Positions 6,548-8,906 of a stretch of DNA of 8,906 bases are shown one piece after another. Where the stretch lies: NCBI GenBank assembly GCA_013812565.1, contig JACCTF010000772.1, positions 1-8,906 on the forward strand, written 5' to 3'. Each line of letters begins with the position of its first letter. Position 1 is the stretch's first letter. This DNA is from Pyrinomonadaceae bacterium (GTDB taxonomy: Bacteria; Acidobacteriota; Blastocatellia; Pyrinomonadales; Pyrinomonadaceae). A program made the translations under genes and the position numbers. The notes beneath the pieces were generated by a model that did not search any database, was not told the DNA's origin, and saw nothing but the letters and a program-made list of their open reading frames with translations.

Positions 6548-7528
6548 ATGAAGCGTTTTGAACTATGCGGTCTTGGGAACTCTCTTATAGATATACTGGT
6601 CGATATAGAGGAGGAATCTTTCCGGGAGCTTGGATTAGAGAAGGTCACTATGCGCCTCGTAGAGTCAGGTGAACAATCTCGGTTACTGAGCCGCTTCGCC
6701 GATGCCGGACTTTCGAGGGCAAGTGGGGGAAGCGTCGCTAATTCCGTAATCTCTTTTGCTCAACTGGGCGGCCGCGCTGCCTTCTTAGGATCGGTGGCGG
6801 ACGACCAGAACGGGAACTTTTACCGTCACGAATTTGAGACTCTCGGAATCGCCTTTCCCGTCCCGCCCGCCAGCGAAGGGGCAACAGGCACATCCTTGGT
6901 TCTGATCACCCCTGATGCCGAGCGCACAATGAGGACAAGTCTGGGCGTCTCGACATCTCTATCCGCTAAGCACATGGACGAAAAGGTGATCAGTGATTCC
7001 GAATGGCTTTTTGTCGAAGGATATTTATTCGCCAACCCGGAGAACGGACAGCAGGCTGTAGCGCGGGCGATAGAAGTTGCCAAGCGTAACGGATGCCGGG
7101 TCGCGGTAACATTTTCCGAGTCCTGGGTAGTAGAAACGTTTAGGGAATCGGTCGAGTCGGCTGTAAAGAACGCCGACTTAATCTTTGCTAACGAAACGGA
7201 AGCGTGTGCGTATGCCGGTGTCAAAGATGTGAAGGAGGCTTTCCATTTTTTGAAGAAGTTGGTCCCGAACGTCGCCATCACTTTGGGTCCGAAAGGATCT
7301 CTGATCTACTTCGGCGGAGTAGACGCCCAAGTCGAAGCGTTTCCTTGCGAGCCTGTTGATCTTACCGGTGCCGGTGATATGTTTGCCGGTGCATTCCTTT
7401 ACGGAGTGGTCAACGGAGTTGAGCCATCCGATGCAGCCCGGCGAGCAAACTTGCTTGCCTCCAAAGTGATCAGCCAATTAGGGGCAAGGATGCAATCCGG
7501 TATTGCCGCGACATGGAAAGAGGCATGA
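6548..7528 (+). CDS. PfkB-family carbohydrate/nucleoside kinase, probably adenosine kinase
   Basis: ATP-dependent ribokinase-family kinase, 326 residues, cytosolic; most like the bacterial adenosine-kinase branch, which makes AMP from adenosine. Seen: the N-terminal strand CGLGNSLIDILVDIEE, with the aspartate that contacts the sugar in this family (IDIL); GGSVANSVISFAQLGG at 60-75 (substrate-binding region, PfkB signature 1 area); FLGSVADDQNGNFYRHEF; LFANETEA (the family's N-x-x-E motif) near 212; and VDLTGAGDMFAGAFLYG at 270-286, the second PfkB signature with catalytic Asp277. Specificity within PfkB is hard to fix from sequence, so another sugar or nucleoside substrate remains possible. 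ATG 6548 has agggatcgaga upstream. Codon use differs from its neighbours: AGG is used for arginine about four times and ATA appears in the first codons, which could mean separate ancestry. Confidence 0.87.
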   Translation: MKRFELCGLGNSLIDILVDIEEESFRELGLEKVTMRLVESGEQSRLLSRFADAGLSRASGGSVANSVISFAQLGGRAAFLGSVADDQNGNFYRHEFETLGIAFPVPPASEGATGTSLVLITPDAERTMRTSLGVSTSLSAKHMDEKVISDSEWLFVEGYLFANPENGQQAVARAIEVAKRNGCRVAVTFSESWVVETFRESVESAVKNADLIFANETEACAYAGVKDVKEAFHFLKKLVPNVAITLGPKGSLIYFGGVDAQVEAFPCEPVDLTGAGDMFAGAFLYGVVNGVEPSDAARRANLLASKVISQLGARMQSGIAATWKEA

Positions 7529-7704
7529 GCGGCATCATTGATAGCTCCCCTGCCTCAGTTGATTCAAGGGTAGCGGAGCGCGTTAAAGCACCAAAGATCA
7601 ACGGATGGTTTCGCCACTTTAAACAGATAACTCACTTCGAAGATATTCCGTTCGAGCTGGCAATTAATGTGGCGGGAAGATCAAAGGAAGCAGAGGTCAT
7701 TTGA
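7525..7704 (+). CDS. Doubtful 59-residue ORF overlapping the kinase stop
   Basis: An open frame starts with ATG 7525, which overlaps the kinase TGA as ATGA, the layout of translational coupling; an alternative in-frame ATG is at 7513. The product has no motif, signal peptide or membrane segment that I recognise. It begins MSGIIDSSPASVDSRV and holds the mixed hydrophobic and charged stretch FRHFKQITHFEDIPFELAIN near residues 30-50. Codon use (AGG, ATA, AGA) resembles the kinase rather than the other neighbours, so it may have arrived with it. It could equally be chance: purines lie only one base before ATG 7525, too close for a normal ribosome binding site. It occupies most of the 211-base gap, which otherwise shows nothing. 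Confidence 0.3.
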   Translation: MSGIIDSSPASVDSRVAERVKAPKINGWFRHFKQITHFEDIPFELAINVAGRSKEAEVI

Positions 7705-7739
7705 CGTTTGTAAGAATCTAATATTTGTGGAGATCTGCT

Positions 7740-8135
7740 ATGTTCTGTCCTGTATGTGAATCCGAATACGAAGCCGGTATCGCGCGCTGCCCGGATGATG
7801 GCACGGCGTTAGTTGAACGGTTGACGCTGGATAATACCGTGCATGACCACAGTGAAGCGCGCTTTGTGCCGCTGCACAATGTCGGCTCTCCGGCTGAAGC
7901 TGAGATGGTTTATGACATACTGAGGCAGAACAACATACGCACAGCGGTGCAGTCCGGCGGCGCAGACGCTTTTTCGCCGCTTCTCTCAACGACTTCAACG
8001 GGCGCGCTGGTGCTGGTTGACGAACGGGATTTGACACGCGCAGAGGAACTCTATGAATCTTTCTTTGGTAATGACACGACGCCGCTGACCGGCACAACGT
8101 TGGCAGAGGACGAAGAAGCAAACGATGAACGATAA
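7740..8135 (+). CDS. Zinc-ribbon plus DUF2007 protein, putative signal-transducing
   Basis: 131 residues in two parts, cytosolic. Residues 3-24 (CPVCESEYEAGIARCPDDGTAL) are a degenerate zinc ribbon: Cys3, Cys6 and Cys17 are present, but the usual fourth Cys is Asp20, a variant seen in 'CP-DGT-L' type ribbons. Residues 42-110 match the DUF2007 (putative signal-transducing protein) pattern: FVPLHNVGSPAEAEMVYDIL, where the chain reads 'source, edit, replace' style contacts, then NNIRTAVQSGG, then GALVLVDERDLTRAEELYESFF. The acidic tail (LAEDEEANDER) is low-complexity. ATG 7740 is chosen over GTG 7725 because ggag lies seven bases before it and because the Cys ribbon conventionally starts at residue 3. 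The role of DUF2007 proteins is unknown. The third inverted repeat begins just after its stop. Confidence 0.82.
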   Translation: MFCPVCESEYEAGIARCPDDGTALVERLTLDNTVHDHSEARFVPLHNVGSPAEAEMVYDILRQNNIRTAVQSGGADAFSPLLSTTSTGALVLVDERDLTRAEELYESFFGNDTTPLTGTTLAEDEEANDER

Positions 8136-8138
8136 AAA

Positions 8139-8193
8139 CAGGAATCAGAATAAGATGGGTGTCCGCCTTATCATTCTGTGTTCTGACTCCTGA
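8139..8193. repeat. Inverted repeat between the DUF2007 gene and cutA
   Basis: Left arm caggaatcagaataag (8139-8154). The reverse complement of the right arm (8165-8193) begins gtcaggagtcagaacacag and continues to aatgataagg, so the arms pair over cagga(a/g)tcagaa and ataag with an insertion in the right arm. The loop is about gatgggtgtccg. The element shares the caggagtcagaa unit with the one at 2153-2250. It ends about 20 bases before the strong cutA ribosome binding site, with a T-rich stretch (atctttccttttac) after it. It might act as a hairpin terminator or mRNA processing site, but this is inferred. Confidence 0.7.
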
Positions 8194-8213
8194 CCTACTA
8201 ATCTTTCCTTTTA

Positions 8214-8220
8214 CGGAGGT
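8214..8220 (+). promoter_or_regulatory. Strong Shine-Dalgarno sequence of cutA
   Basis: The sequence cggaggt lies five bases before ATG 8226 and is almost a full complement to the 16S rRNA 3' end. It is the strongest ribosome binding site in the window. Confidence 0.75.
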
Positions 8221-8225
8221 TTGTT

Positions 8226-8627
8226 ATGAACGAGGCGAATGGAAAAGCTGTGGTCGTAATGATGACTGCGAGCAGTCGCGAAGAAGCTGCACGTTTAGCT
8301 GAGATGTTGGTGGGCGCGCAACTTGCCGCGTGCGTGCAGATCATGCCGGCGATGCAGTCTGTATATCGTTGGAAGGGAAAGATACAGCGCGAGCCGGAAT
8401 TTTTACTGCTCGCTAAAACTACTCAAGAGCGCTTCGCTGAACTGGAGCGCGAAGTGCGTGCGCTGCACAGCTATGAAACGCCGGAGATCGTTGCCCTTCC
8501 CGTCTCCGCTGCTTCCGCGCCATACCTTGAATGGCTGACCAGTACTGTCAAACCACAACGTCGCGCGCAACCTTCAGTGCGCGCCGCTGTCGCCGGAGCA
8601 CATAGCATAAAAGAGAGTTCCAAATAA
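8226..8627 (+). CDS. cutA: CutA1 family divalent-cation tolerance protein
   Basis: Small trimeric ferredoxin-like-fold protein of the PII-like CutA1 family, linked in E. coli to copper tolerance; its molecular job in most bacteria is unsettled. Seen: VVVMMTASSREEAARLAEML at 9-28, LAACVQIMPAMQSVYRWKGK at 33-52 with the conserved Cys36, FLLLAKTTQERFAELE from 59, and LHSYETPEIVALPV at 80-93, which is the family's 'H-Y-x-P-E-I-x-x-L-P' block (Ser82 sits between His and Tyr as usual), then YLEWL at 100-104. The usual family end is reached near residue 108. About 25 extra residues follow (VKPQRRAQPSVRAAVAGAHS onward), basic and Ala-rich, with no motif. The start is secure from the strong ribosome binding site. 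The gene converges with the LOG gene on the other strand, and no clear terminator is seen in the 66-base gap. Confidence 0.95.
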   Translation: MNEANGKAVVVMMTASSREEAARLAEMLVGAQLAACVQIMPAMQSVYRWKGKIQREPEFLLLAKTTQERFAELEREVRALHSYETPEIVALPVSAASAPYLEWLTSTVKPQRRAQPSVRAAVAGAHSIKESSK

Positions 8628-8693
8628 CCGAAGTGATGCGGTCTTAAGTGTCTCGGCGTTTGACTAAAAGAAGGAAAACTATGCAGGGCTTTT

Positions 8694-8906
8694 TCAGTAA
8701 TCGCTCGCGCCATTACTGTCTGGCCTGCGTATCGTGTCTTGATTGCGAGCCACGATCTCGACTGCTTCGGCGGGTGAATCAGTTACGTGGAGTAGGCGTA
8801 GATCAAGCTCGGAGATGTTGTTCTCAACAAGTGCCGTGTCTTCAAGCCACCGCATAATGCCTTCCCAATAGCGCGAGCCAAATAGAATCACCGGAAAGTT
8901 CTTGAT
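8694..8906 (-). CDS. LOG/TIGR00730 family Rossmann protein, C-terminal part only
   Basis: The frame is open to the window edge on the - strand, so the start lies beyond 8906; only the last 70 residues are present, ending in TGA at 8694-8696. The visible chain reads IKNFPVILFGSRYWEGIM, then RWLEDTALVENNISELDLRL, then LHVTDSPAEAVEIV. This matches the conserved C-terminal block of TIGR00730/LOG proteins ('PVILFGSEYW-G---WL-D-----G-I---DL-LLHVTD-PEEAV-IV'). Proteins of this family are phosphoribohydrolases that release free base from nucleoside 5'-monophosphates, called lysine-decarboxylase-like in old annotations. The catalytic PGGxGTxxE motif would lie upstream and cannot be checked here. The last residues (about 53-70) are a variable tail. 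GTG at 8889-8891 is an internal Val codon, not a start. Confidence 0.88.
   Translation of the reverse strand: MKNFPVILFGSRYWEGIMRWLEDTALVENNISELDLRLLHVTDSPAEAVEIVARNQDTIRRPDSNGASDY

Noticed and set aside
7701..7724. Sigma-70 style promoter before the DUF2007 gene (TTGACG at 7701-7706 and TAATAT at 7719-7724)
   Set aside because: The spacer is only 12 bases, far from the usual 17, and the first box overlaps the stop of the small ORF.
8648..8857. Plus-strand ORF opposite the LOG gene
   Set aside because: It lies antisense to a recognisable LOG-family C-terminus, and its product is Cys/Arg-rich nonsense.

Overview
The window reads as ordinary chromosomal DNA of a moderately GC-rich, Gram-negative-type bacterium. 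The gene style fits an Acidobacteriota member of the Blastocatellia or Pyrinomonadaceae type: a methylmalonyl-CoA module, a secreted parvulin with a Pro-rich tail, a DUF2007 zinc-ribbon protein, and dispersed 'caggagtcag' and 'ccacagacacggag' type repeats. That placement is inference from style, not from a marker gene. Ten well-supported genes and one doubtful small one lie on the + strand. A cut-off gene enters from the right on the - strand.

Layout. Positions 1-1062 hold an acyl-CoA dehydrogenase missing its first residues. After an imperfect inverted repeat come meaB (1212-2216), a second inverted repeat that also encodes the MeaB tail, and methylmalonyl-CoA epimerase (2256-2666). These three fit short-chain acyl-CoA or propionate metabolism through methylmalonyl-CoA; the mutase is not in the window. 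A secreted parvulin-like prolyl isomerase (2683-3993) follows with its ribosome binding site on the epimerase stop codon, then a metallo-beta-lactamase-fold hydrolase (4036-4890) and methylthioadenosine phosphorylase (4968-5849). Next are a small secreted helical, BamD/TPR-like protein (5973-6449), a PfkB-family adenosine-kinase-like gene (6548-7528), a doubtful 59-residue ORF, a zinc-ribbon/DUF2007 protein (7740-8135), a third inverted repeat and cutA (8226-8627). The window ends in the C-terminal part of a LOG/TIGR00730 family protein on the opposite strand, converging on cutA.

How it works together. The left third is a catabolic module: a flavin dehydrogenase, the G-protein chaperone of B12-dependent methylmalonyl-CoA mutase, and the epimerase that feeds the mutase. 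The phosphorylase and the kinase both belong to nucleoside salvage. The phosphorylase releases adenine and methylthioribose-1-phosphate from methylthioadenosine, and the kinase probably phosphorylates adenosine. The LOG protein also acts on adenine nucleotides. The rest is housekeeping: envelope protein folding, a divalent-cation-tolerance-family protein and a putative signalling protein.

No obviously new multi-gene system is visible. The most interesting point is the prolyl isomerase: its catalytic domain appears to lack the usual first strand at the N-terminal side and to carry an equivalent 'ARHIL' strand after the last one, as in a circular permutation. The second is a set of three related inverted-repeat elements that sit on gene boundaries, supply coding sequence to one gene and abut two start codons that have no Shine-Dalgarno sequence.
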